From NCBI RefSeq assembly GCF_000428845.1, contig NZ_AUAS01000013.1:124001-188000 (forward strand): a stretch of 64,000 nt of DNA. The letters run 5' to 3'. Shown one piece after another: positions 53,251 through 61,183 of the stretch (its first letter is position 1; each line of letters begins with the position of its first letter). The notes beneath the pieces were generated by a model. That model had not been told where the DNA came from, ran no database searches, and saw only the letters and a list, made by a program, of their open reading frames with translations. Position numbers and translations under genes: made by a program. The stretch is from Dyadobacter alkalitolerans DSM 23607 (GTDB taxonomy: Bacteria > Bacteroidota > Bacteroidia > Cytophagales > Spirosomataceae).

Positions 53251-53258
53251 TATATTTG
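53251..53258 (+). promoter_or_regulatory. -7 promoter element of exbB-exbD
   Basis: TATATTTG matches TAnnTTTG exactly; predicted start near 53265 gives a leader of about 98 nt. No TTG at the normal -33 distance. Confidence 0.5.
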
Positions 53259-53362
53259 CCCTTTAAACAATAAGGGGGCACTAAGGCCGTTTATGTTCAA
53301 AGCTGTTTTTTGACCGGATTGACCTCTTTTTCATTAGCTTAACATTCACTTTTATAACCAAT

Positions 53363-54046
53363 ATGATGCTTCTACAAGCACTTGCTGATTCTACTTTGGC
53401 CGCACCCGTTGCCACAGAGGGGCTTTCTATTATTGATCTTCTTGCAAAAGGAGGCTGGGTCATGTTGCCACTCGGACTACTTTTTCTGGCAACGCTCTTC
53501 CTTATTATAGAGCGTTTTCTTGGCATTGGAGCCAACGGAAAGATTGATCCGGGCGTGATAGACAATGTGAAGGATTTTATTCAGCAAGGAAACCTGAAAT
53601 CAGCCGAATCGCTTTGCCGCAACCAGCGCAATGCTTCCGGGCGGATTTTGGAAAGAGCCATTGGCCGCATTGGTTACCCGATTAAGGACATTGAAACGAC
53701 GATAGAGAACGCAAGCCAGATCGAGATTCAGAGAATGGAGGGGAATCTGCCTTATCTGGGGGTTATAGCGGGTATCGCGCCTATGCTTGGTTTCGTCGGA
53801 ACGATTTCAGGGATTATCCGGATTTTCTACGATATTTCTATTTCTAACGACTTCAATATCAGCACCATTGCAGGCGGTATGTATGAAAAAATGATCACTT
53901 CCGGTTCCGGTCTGATCATTGGTTTGATCGCCTATGCAGGTTATCACTTGCTGAATATGAAAATTGACCGTTTTGCTTTGCGTTTGCAAATGGCCGCTTC
54001 CGATTTCCTTGACGTATTGCAGAAACCTGTTGCTGCAAAGAACTAA
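53363..54046 (+). CDS. exbB: MotA/TolQ/ExbB proton channel protein
   Basis: 227 residues with three membrane helices: one near 30-50 (GGWVMLPLGLLFLATLFLII) and two in the C-terminal half (YLGVIAGIAPMLGFVGTISG and SGLIIGLIAYAGYHLL). The conserved GFVGTISGI phrase lines the proton path. It energises TonB or a Tol-like system with ExbD encoded 15 bp downstream. No tonB or tolA is nearby, so ExbB versus TolQ rests on context only. Confidence 0.88.
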   Translation: MMLLQALADSTLAAPVATEGLSIIDLLAKGGWVMLPLGLLFLATLFLIIERFLGIGANGKIDPGVIDNVKDFIQQGNLKSAESLCRNQRNASGRILERAIGRIGYPIKDIETTIENASQIEIQRMEGNLPYLGVIAGIAPMLGFVGTISGIIRIFYDISISNDFNISTIAGGMYEKMITSGSGLIIGLIAYAGYHLLNMKIDRFALRLQMAASDFLDVLQKPVAAKN

Positions 54047-54061
54047 TATCATTTCCAAAAT

Positions 54062-54454
54062 ATGAAAATACGTCGTAAGGCTCGTTTTGCCCCAGAGGTG
54101 TTCACGCACTCGCTGAACGATATTATGTTTTTCCTCTTGCTGTTCTTTTTGATCATCTCCACGATGTCTAATCCGAACGTGATCAAGCTGATGTTGCCTA
54201 AGGCATCAGCGACGCAGCAAATGTATAAGAAGCAGATTACCCTTTCTATTGATGAAAATAAGGGTTATTTTATTGATAAAGAGCCTATTCCGTTTGATCG
54301 CTTAGAGACCGAACTGCAAAATATTTTCGCCAATGTGGAGGACAAGACCATTGTTTTAAGGGTTGATAAAAACCTTGCTGTTCAGGACCTGATGGATGTG
54401 CTGGAACTCGGCGCGAAAAATGAGATTAAAATGGTGATGGCTACTGCAAAGTAA
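54062..54454 (+). CDS. exbD: ExbD/TolR family biopolymer transport protein
   Basis: 130 residues. A short cytoplasmic N-terminus precedes one membrane helix that carries the proton-path Asp (SLNDIMFFLLLFFLIIST), then a periplasmic domain (KKQITLSIDENKGYFID, DKTIVLRVDKNLAVQDLM). Forms the motor complex with the ExbB protein of the same operon. It converges on the next gene with a 4-bp gap. Confidence 0.9.
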   Translation: MKIRRKARFAPEVFTHSLNDIMFFLLLFFLIISTMSNPNVIKLMLPKASATQQMYKKQITLSIDENKGYFIDKEPIPFDRLETELQNIFANVEDKTIVLRVDKNLAVQDLMDVLELGAKNEIKMVMATAK

Positions 54455-54458
54455 GCCA

Positions 54459-55484
54459 TCACTTTTCTGCACTTTTATAAATTGCTTCCACGATTTTTTG
54501 TAAAACAGCGCCCTGCGAAGCATTACAAATGTTACTAGGCTTTCCATCACAAGCATCCAGGAAAGCAATAGTATTTTTAAGCTGAATGTCGGTTTCTTCC
54601 AAATGTGGAAATTCCATATCAACGAGCTCTCCTTCCACTTCGCTGTATAACGAAAACGGGTTCAGCACTGCGCCGGCCTTTGTTCCAAAAACTTCCAAAT
54701 TGACGTTTTTCGGTATTTTTGTATTCAATGCAAATGACGTAGACAGCGTGATGCTGGCATTATCAGGAAAAGATAAATGAGCAAAACAAGCATCCTCAAC
54801 CTCAAACTTTTCTGCGTCCCAACCTCCCATTAAGCCTTTTCCACCTGCTTTTCCAATGTAGTCATATGTGTTCGCAATGACGCGGTCGGGCTCGCTGTAA
54901 CCGAGCAGTCCCAACGCAAGATCCAACACATGAACGCCCAGGTCCATCAACGCACCGCCACCTTGAATGGATTTATTCGTAAAATTTCCCCAGCCCGGAA
55001 TGCCGCGTCGACGCAGGAAATTGGCCTTAATGTGGTAAATTTCACCCAGACGCCCGTTGTCCAAAGCGCGTTTAAGTAAACTGTATTCCGGCGTTTGCCT
55101 GAGTTGAAAATTGTAAGCAAGCACTTTTCCATTTTTCTGTGCCAAATCCGCCATTTCACCAGCCTGAGCCGCATGAATCGCCGGTGGCTTTTCACAAAGC
55201 ACGTGGCAATTATTTTCCAAAGCCTGCATGGTAAATGGATGATGCAGATTATTGGCCGTGCAGTTAATGATCAGATCGGGTTTGTTGTCGTTTTCAAACA
55301 TTTCAGCGGCATTGTCAAAAGCGAGCGGAATGTCATGCTTATCCGCCAATGCGCGTGCCTTGTGAATGTCACGACTGCAAATGGCAACAAGCTCAACACG
55401 CTCAGGAAGTGCTTTTAGTGCTGGAATGTGGTTCTGATCAGCAATATGGCCGCCGCCAATGATGGCTGCTTTAAGGATTGGCAT
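54459..55484 (-). CDS. Gfo/Idh/MocA family oxidoreductase
   Basis: 341 residues. The N-terminal Rossmann motif is AAIIGGGHIADQNHIPAL; the family Lys-Pro is in HVLCEKPPAIH; the C-terminal alpha/beta domain includes GALMDLGVHVLDLALGLLG. It oxidises or reduces a sugar or inositol-like substrate with NAD(P); the specific substrate is unknown. It has its own promoter at 55516-55549. Confidence 0.92.
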   Translation of the reverse strand: MPILKAAIIGGGHIADQNHIPALKALPERVELVAICSRDIHKARALADKHDIPLAFDNAAEMFENDNKPDLIINCTANNLHHPFTMQALENNCHVLCEKPPAIHAAQAGEMADLAQKNGKVLAYNFQLRQTPEYSLLKRALDNGRLGEIYHIKANFLRRRGIPGWGNFTNKSIQGGGALMDLGVHVLDLALGLLGYSEPDRVIANTYDYIGKAGGKGLMGGWDAEKFEVEDACFAHLSFPDNASITLSTSFALNTKIPKNVNLEVFGTKAGAVLNPFSLYSEVEGELVDMEFPHLEETDIQLKNTIAFLDACDGKPSNICNASQGAVLQKIVEAIYKSAEK

Positions 55485-55515
55485 AAATAAGGGTTCGGAA
55501 TGAATGCTAGGAAGG

Positions 55516-55549
55516 CAAAAGTATCAAATCGTTCCGAAATGTCTAACAA
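55516..55549 (-). promoter_or_regulatory. Promoter of the Gfo/Idh/MocA gene
   Basis: Minus strand: TTG at 55549-55547, a 23-nt spacer and TACTTTTG (55523-55516), an exact -7 match. Predicted start near 55510, 25 nt before the ATG. Confidence 0.55.
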
Positions 55550-55607
55550 AAATGCCCGGAACGAGCTGGGCATTGGTATTACGTATAAGCTAAATGTCAG
55601 CCTTGCT

Positions 55608-56975
55608 TTACTTTTTTGTATTGATAATGATAACGCCATCTTTTCCTTCATTTCCATAAATATCAATCGCACTTTGATTTTTAAGCACATTGATAGACTC
55701 GATCTGTTCGGGCTTAATGTGATGATGTCCCATCGACCCACGCTGCTCCTGCTTGACGCCGTCAACAATTATCAATGCATTACTTCCCGGACCATTGTAA
55801 CCTCTGATGCTTATCGTCCCACCGACTTTTGGAAACGAGTCCATTTTTGCGATAGGCCCAATGTTGGCTGCATAACGATAATTCGAGAATGTTGCTGCTT
55901 TTGCAGGTGATTGCGGAAGCGTATCCTGGGTTTGAGATGTATAAGAAGTCGTGGAGAATAAATTTGCATTGGCCTTTTTCGAAACCTTACTTTTTTTTGA
56001 TTTTGGTGCGGCTTTCTCAGTTACGGCCTGTTGCATTGGCGTTTCAACTGCTTTGAGGTCATCCAGTTTAGCATGCTCAACAATCATCTGACCAATTGCA
56101 GCTGGTGTCAGTTTTTCGATGGATTCTACAACTCTTTCCCGTGCTGCCGTTGTCACCAGCACGATGCAGATCAGCGGCAGCACGATGAAATATTTGCTTC
56201 GCAGCCATTCCGCATTGCGATTTTTATAGATCATCTTAATCCGGCTTTTTAACAGCGGACCATTGAAAAAATGGTTGGTTAATGCCGCAGCAGGTGCATT
56301 GAATGCGTAAGCGACCAGAAACCGTGCATATCCATCCCGGTCCGGGGCATGCTCATCGGCCAGATATTCATGAACTTCCTGTAAAGAGCGCTTGTAAAAC
56401 CAGAGCACGGGATTGAACCAAAATACAATTTTCAAAAGCTCAATAAAAACAATGTCCAAACTATGCATCTGATGAATGTGGACAGATTCGTGTCTCAGGA
56501 TCGGTTCAAAGCTCTCTTCATAATCCCTCCGGTTCATAACCAGCCATTTAAAAAATGAAAATGAACCAACCTCATTATGCGGAAGCAGCACCAGTTTCAC
56601 ATCATTTAAATCCATTACATCATCCTGCCTGATCATCACAAAAACGTCCCGGATTGACCTGACAAAGGCGGAAAGCAGATACAATGAACCCGCCGCACAC
56701 AAAGCGAACAAGATAGGGCTCCATGTAGTAAGCCAGGAAACCGGCTCGGGCGACTCCATGTAAGGAAGGCTTGCAGCCGCATATATCGCAGGTTTTGAAG
56801 TAACAACTGCCTCAGGAAAGCTTACCAAAGGCAGCAGAAATGCAATCAATAACGAGCCAACCAGGTAAATCCGGTTCCAGGTAAAGAAGGTATGATTGCG
56901 CAGTAACAGTCTGTAAGTGAGGTAAAAAAGCACCCAAAACAAATTGACCTTTGCGAGATACAGCAGTGTTTCCAT
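55608..56975 (-). CDS. M56 (BlaR1-like) metalloprotease with C-terminal TonB-receptor plug-like domain
   Basis: 455 residues. Four N-terminal membrane helices enclose the zinc motif HESVH in RHESVHIHQMHSLD, followed by NPVLWFYKRSLQEVHEYLAD. A low-complexity Lys/Ala linker (about 300-340) leads to a C-terminal plug-like module (IRGYNGPGSNALIIVDGV, IESINVLKNQSAIDIYGNEG, GVIIINTKK). It lacks the penicillin-binding sensor domain of BlaR1. Paralogous to the gene at 57028 and probably in one operon with it and blaI. The plug-like tail may be a sensor or a docking part (inference). Confidence 0.85.
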   Translation of the reverse strand: METLLYLAKVNLFWVLFYLTYRLLLRNHTFFTWNRIYLVGSLLIAFLLPLVSFPEAVVTSKPAIYAAASLPYMESPEPVSWLTTWSPILFALCAAGSLYLLSAFVRSIRDVFVMIRQDDVMDLNDVKLVLLPHNEVGSFSFFKWLVMNRRDYEESFEPILRHESVHIHQMHSLDIVFIELLKIVFWFNPVLWFYKRSLQEVHEYLADEHAPDRDGYARFLVAYAFNAPAAALTNHFFNGPLLKSRIKMIYKNRNAEWLRSKYFIVLPLICIVLVTTAARERVVESIEKLTPAAIGQMIVEHAKLDDLKAVETPMQQAVTEKAAPKSKKSKVSKKANANLFSTTSYTSQTQDTLPQSPAKAATFSNYRYAANIGPIAKMDSFPKVGGTISIRGYNGPGSNALIIVDGVKQEQRGSMGHHHIKPEQIESINVLKNQSAIDIYGNEGKDGVIIINTKK

Positions 56976-57027
56976 TTTTGTACTTGAATGTTAATGTGAA
57001 CTCAGCGTTGGTATTTTTATCCGGGAA

Positions 57028-58341
57028 CTAACGCGATACAGGGCCATAATGTACAACCGTCGCCGCGGATTTCGCCGCTTCTTTGTGACTGCTTGATGTT
57101 TTCTCGTCGCTTTCTTCCAGTTGGAAGTTTACCGGCAAGTGGTATTTTACATTAACCGGTTCCCCATTTTGTCTCCCGGGTTTCCATTTCGGAAATAGTG
57201 CAAGCACTCTTGCAGCCTCCTCGTCACAGCCTGACCCAATGCCTTTTAAGACCTTGATGTCTCGAACATCGCCGCTGGTAGTAACAATAAATTGTAAAAA
57301 GACCCGTCCCTGAACATTGTTCTTTGCCGCAGCAGTAGGGTATTTTATTTTTCTTCCAAGGAACTGAAACATAGCCTGTTGCCCACCTGGGAATTCGGGC
57401 TGTTCTTCAACGACTGTGAAGACTTTTTCATTTGCAAGTGCATCGTTAGCTGCCTTTTCTGAATTTCTAAAGGCCAATTCTGCTTCATTCTGCTCGGTTT
57501 GTTCACAACCTGCGACAAATAATGCCGTACTTCCTATAACCGTCAGGGCCAGCATATAGGTGCTGAGCATCCATTTCGAAGTTCTGTTTTTGTAGATCAT
57601 ACGAATGCGATTTTTGATTTGCGATGGTTTAAAAAAATGATTCGTTAACGAAGTGATAGGCGCTTTTAATGCATAGGCGACCAAGAAACGGGCATAAAGA
57701 TCCCGGTTAGGCGCCTGGGCGTCCGCAAGAAATTCGTGGATTTCCTGCATGGAGCGCTTGTAAAGCAAAAGGAATGGGTTGAACCAGAACAAGACTTTCA
57801 AAATCTCGATAAAGAGAATGTCCAAACTGTGCATTTGCTGCGTATGGACCATTTCATGTCTCAAAATGGCATCGAAATGATGCTCGTAATCGTTGCGATT
57901 AATCACAATCCACTTCAAAAACGAGAATGAGCCAGTGTTGTTAGAATCGATTAAAACCACGGTGCAGTCATCGAGCTTGATGATTTCACCGGCTTTTAAA
58001 AACATCCGTAACTGAATAATATGCTTCAAAAACTGGAATGCGGCAATCATCAATCCAATGGCATAAACAGCCCAGATTGCCTGCGTTTTACTCAACACCG
58101 GCGCCTCTTCGTAATTTGGTGAAACGGTAAAAGTGGCAGCATTAATCTGATATACGACCGGAATTGTAGGCGCATTCTCAGGGTAGATCAGCAGTGGAAG
58201 CAGAAACGCCAGGCACAAGGATCCGAGCAAATAATAGCGGTTCCATTTGAAGAATGTATGGTTCCGCAGCATGAGCAAATAACACGCAATGAGCAAGATC
58301 CAATACAAGTTAACCTTTCCAATGTACAATAGCGTTTCCAT
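57028..58341 (-). CDS. M56 (BlaR1-like) metalloprotease with C-terminal TonB domain
   Basis: 437 residues. Same membrane-protease N-terminus as its neighbour, with HEMVH in RHEMVHTQQMHSLD and NPFLLLYKRSMQEIHEFLAD. The C-terminal part (about 335-420: EFPGGQQAMFQFLGRKIKYP, VQGRVFLQFIVTTSGDVRDI, FPKWKPGRQNGEPV) is a TonB C-terminal domain. Starts 11 bp after blaI, so the protease probably inactivates the repressor on a signal. TonB-type tails on M56 proteins are known in Bacteroidota, but the signal is not. Confidence 0.88.
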   Translation of the reverse strand: METLLYIGKVNLYWILLIACYLLMLRNHTFFKWNRYYLLGSLCLAFLLPLLIYPENAPTIPVVYQINAATFTVSPNYEEAPVLSKTQAIWAVYAIGLMIAAFQFLKHIIQLRMFLKAGEIIKLDDCTVVLIDSNNTGSFSFLKWIVINRNDYEHHFDAILRHEMVHTQQMHSLDILFIEILKVLFWFNPFLLLYKRSMQEIHEFLADAQAPNRDLYARFLVAYALKAPITSLTNHFFKPSQIKNRIRMIYKNRTSKWMLSTYMLALTVIGSTALFVAGCEQTEQNEAELAFRNSEKAANDALANEKVFTVVEEQPEFPGGQQAMFQFLGRKIKYPTAAAKNNVQGRVFLQFIVTTSGDVRDIKVLKGIGSGCDEEAARVLALFPKWKPGRQNGEPVNVKYHLPVNFQLEESDEKTSSSHKEAAKSAATVVHYGPVSR

Positions 58342-58352
58342 GGCTAACGGAT

Positions 58353-58727
58353 TTATTCTTCGCTTTTATGATCATTAATCAGCTTCATGATTTCATCCAG
58401 ATCCTTGGTTTTGAGATCATTATCCTTTACGAAAAAGGAAACCAGGTTAGGAAGCGAGTTGTCAAAATAATTGACCATCAGCTGCTGTATTTCATGGCGC
58501 TTGTATTCTTCCTCGCTGATCAGCGGAAAATATTCGTGCGTTTTGCCATAAGCCGTGTAACCCACAACTTCCTTCTTCTCCAAAATCCGGATGATCGTGG
58601 AAACCGTGTTATAAGCAGGCTTAGGTTCAGGCATTTCGGCCAAAATGTCTTTTACAAAAGCCTTTTTCAATTGCCACAAGATCCGCATGATCTCTTCTTC
58701 GGCCCGCGTTAATGTGCGTATTTCCAT
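58353..58727 (-). CDS. blaI: BlaI/MecI/CopY family transcriptional repressor
   Basis: 124 residues. Winged-helix N-terminus (LTRAEEEIMRILWQLKK, PAYNTVSTIIRILEKKE) and a helical dimerisation C-terminus (LVSFFVKDNDLKTKDLDEIMKL). It likely represses its own operon from a palindrome over the -33 element (58787-58800) and is cleaved by the adjacent M56 protease. No beta-lactamase gene is nearby, so the regulated function is unknown. Confidence 0.93.
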   Translation of the reverse strand: MEIRTLTRAEEEIMRILWQLKKAFVKDILAEMPEPKPAYNTVSTIIRILEKKEVVGYTAYGKTHEYFPLISEEEYKRHEIQQLMVNYFDNSLPNLVSFFVKDNDLKTKDLDEIMKLINDHKSEE

Positions 58728-58766
58728 AATGTTATTTTGTCTTTCCAGTATTTCGAACTACTAATT

Positions 58767-58800
58767 CAAAGGTAATACTATTTACTTAGTTTCAAAACTA
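58767..58800 (-). promoter_or_regulatory. blaI operon promoter with overlapping repressor palindrome
   Basis: Minus strand: TTTTG (58796-58792), an 18-nt spacer, TACCTTTG (58774-58767). The 14-bp palindrome TAGTTTCAAAACTA (58787-58800) covers the -33 element, and several more ACTA/TAGT units flank it. This is a classic position for a repressor site. Confidence 0.7.
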
Positions 58801-58927
58801 TTTTATTAGTTATACGAGAAAAGATAAAAGCGAAGGTGTTTTGCTTCGCTTTCTGAATGTGTTTAAATAGAGCTAAATGATTTACGAATCAAGCTTTTAC
58901 CAGATGCTGCCTGTGGCTTTTAACAGT

Positions 58928-59575
58928 TCATGCAAACTCCGAGCCTTTGTCTTTTAAATACTGACCAACATTGCAAGTAATACTGTCTAGTATTTCCACA
59001 TCACGATTCCAGTCAAACGACTGCCATCCCTCATCGTGCGTTGCAACCATGACCTTTTTTGATTCTGTCAGAAACCAAATGACTTTCTCGGTGCCAAAAT
59101 CCAGTAATTTTCCAGTTTTCAGATTGATGTAGCTGTGAGCAGTTAAGTCTTCCAGCGCAATGTCAATGTCCACTTCAATTGAAATAAGCGGTGGAACACT
59201 CGCGTAATTTTTATTGATCTTATCAATGGTCAGTTTACTGCTGTCAAAAATTAACAAATCTCCCGCCAAATTATTCTTTCGATCGAGATGCAACCCTGCT
59301 TCGTTTGTCAGAATATGATATTTATGCTCATCGATTTGCTTGCCAATCCAAATCGTTAAGTATGTGATCAGGAAAGCCTGCAAAGAACTCGAACCCATAA
59401 TGTCTTCAACCGTTTTCGTTTTGGCCAGTACGTCGCGGTAACCTTTGCGATACAAGGGTATGCCGTCAATTATTTCATGGATCAGAACGTCAGGTATATT
59501 TTTCGCAGAGATTGTCTTTTGCAAAACCCTCTGCGGATTGGAAGAAGCTATCATATGTCCTATTGATTTGCTCAT
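58928..59575 (-). CDS. Uma2 family endonuclease-like protein
   Basis: 215 residues from MSKSIGHMIASSN; a longer start at 59623 is rejected. The C-terminal half has the Uma2 (DUF820) restriction-endonuclease-like core: LAGDLLIFDSSKL, VPPLISIEVDID, then YINLKTGKLLDFGTEKVIWF. Members are widespread and of unknown role, sometimes linked to mobile elements. The active-site Asp, Glu and Lys appear to be present, so it may be an active nuclease. It stands alone. Confidence 0.75.
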   Translation of the reverse strand: MSKSIGHMIASSNPQRVLQKTISAKNIPDVLIHEIIDGIPLYRKGYRDVLAKTKTVEDIMGSSSLQAFLITYLTIWIGKQIDEHKYHILTNEAGLHLDRKNNLAGDLLIFDSSKLTIDKINKNYASVPPLISIEVDIDIALEDLTAHSYINLKTGKLLDFGTEKVIWFLTESKKVMVATHDEGWQSFDWNRDVEILDSITCNVGQYLKDKGSEFA

Positions 59576-59660
59576 AAGTAAATATAATGATTTTTGCTTT
59601 GGGGCGGAAGAGCATTGTCCCACCGGTTTACTGCCATTTTTCTAACGGTAATCTGCCGTA

Positions 59661-59696
59661 TAAAGCAAAAGCAGCAAGAGTTGCCTCCTGCTGCTT
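59661..59696 (-). terminator. Rho-independent terminator of pyruvate kinase
   Basis: On the minus strand AGCAGCAGGAG (59695-59685) pairs with CTCTTGCTGCT (59680-59670) with one wobble and a 4-nt loop, followed by TTTTGCTTT. Confidence 0.85.
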
Positions 59697-59717
59697 TCTA
59701 ATAAGAATTCCTTCTAT

Positions 59718-61157
59718 TTATTCTACAACGCTCAATTTTACAGTATTCGTCTTGCGCTGTCTTGAAACCGGGATGCTAAGCGTGTTGATGAAAACATCGC
59801 CTTTTTGCAATTCACCTTTTTCAACTAAAAACTGCTTGATATCCTCAATCAGATCGTCTGTAGAAGCATCTTGGTCGCGGTCGTAATAGTATACTTTTGT
59901 TCCCCAATACAATGCTAGTTGATTCATTAACACTTTATTGGAAGTGAAAATCAACAAGCCAGCCTTTGGGCGGTGATGCGAAAGACGGAAAGAAGTGTAT
60001 CCAGAACGCGTGATACCAATGATCGCTTTGGCTTGCGTGTCACGTGCCAGACGGCAAGCGCTCATTACCACGTAATCATTCAGTTTGTTAATGCTTGTGC
60101 TTTCGCTAACAGCAGCGTGGTGTTTGAAATAAATGCTGTTTGTAGACGATTCAACTCTTTCAATGGTTCTTGTCATGCTTTCAACAGCCAGCAACGGATA
60201 CTTTCCTGATGCCGTTTCAGCGCTAAGCATTACCGCATCAGCACCATCCAGAACGGAGTTAGCAACGTCGTTAAGCTCCGCACGTGTTGCGCGCGGGCTA
60301 TCAATCATGCTTTCAAGCATTTGCGTAGCAACGATAACCGGTTTTCCAGCCTTGTTACATTTGTCAACGATCATTTTCTGGATCATTGGCACTTCTTCCG
60401 CAGGAAGTTCAACACCCAAGTCGCCGCGGGCAACCATGATGGCGTCTGTGGCTTCGATGATCTCGTCGATGTTCAGGATTGCTTCCGGCTTCTCGATTTT
60501 TGCAACCAAACGTGCCGTTTTGCCTTTGCTCGCAATATATTCTTTTACTTTAATCAACTCTGAGGCTGTGCGAACGAATGATAATGCCACCCATTCGACA
60601 TTATTCTCAAGACCAAAATCAAGATCTTCGTAGTCTTTCGCTGTTACGGAAGGCATTGAAACCTTCGTATTTGGCAGGTTTACACCTTTTTTGGATTTCA
60701 GATAACCACCATAAATTACTTCGGTTACCACGTCTGTTCCATCCATTCCGGTTACCAGCACTTCCAGTTTACCGTCGTCCATCAGGATGCGGTCGCCGAT
60801 TTTTACATCATTGTACATGCCATCGTATGGCGTGCTTACTTTTTCAGCAGTTCCCAGCACTTCTGTGTTGGAAAGTATTAATTTATTGCCTGCTTCGATC
60901 AAAACGCCATCTTTTTCGGCAACCATGCCGATACGGATTTTTGGTCCCTGTAAATCTTGCAGAATAGCGAGGTTTAAACCATGCTCTTCGTTGATTTCCC
61001 GAATGGTCGTTAATCTTTGGAGGTGATCAGCGTGAGAGCCGTGAGAGAAGTTAAGGCGAAAAACGTTTACCCCGGCTTTTGCCAATGCATACAATGTTTC
61101 TTTTGTTTCGGAGGCTGGACCTACGGTAGCAACAATTCTGGTTTTTTTGGAAGACAT
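59718..61157 (-). CDS. pyk: Pyruvate kinase
   Basis: 479 residues. N-terminal TRIVATVGPASETKETL, NFSHGSHADH, the catalytic Lys and metal acids in VAKIEKPEAILNIDEI, and MVARGDLGVELP; the C-terminal regulatory domain is present. It converts PEP and ADP to pyruvate and ATP in glycolysis. It is 26 bp downstream of priA, on the same strand. Confidence 0.97.
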   Translation of the reverse strand: MSSKKTRIVATVGPASETKETLYALAKAGVNVFRLNFSHGSHADHLQRLTTIREINEEHGLNLAILQDLQGPKIRIGMVAEKDGVLIEAGNKLILSNTEVLGTAEKVSTPYDGMYNDVKIGDRILMDDGKLEVLVTGMDGTDVVTEVIYGGYLKSKKGVNLPNTKVSMPSVTAKDYEDLDFGLENNVEWVALSFVRTASELIKVKEYIASKGKTARLVAKIEKPEAILNIDEIIEATDAIMVARGDLGVELPAEEVPMIQKMIVDKCNKAGKPVIVATQMLESMIDSPRATRAELNDVANSVLDGADAVMLSAETASGKYPLLAVESMTRTIERVESSTNSIYFKHHAAVSESTSINKLNDYVVMSACRLARDTQAKAIIGITRSGYTSFRLSHHRPKAGLLIFTSNKVLMNQLALYWGTKVYYYDRDQDASTDDLIEDIKQFLVEKGELQKGDVFINTLSIPVSRQRKTNTVKLSVVE

Positions 61158-61183
61158 AGATTAATATGCAGTAAAAATGATTT

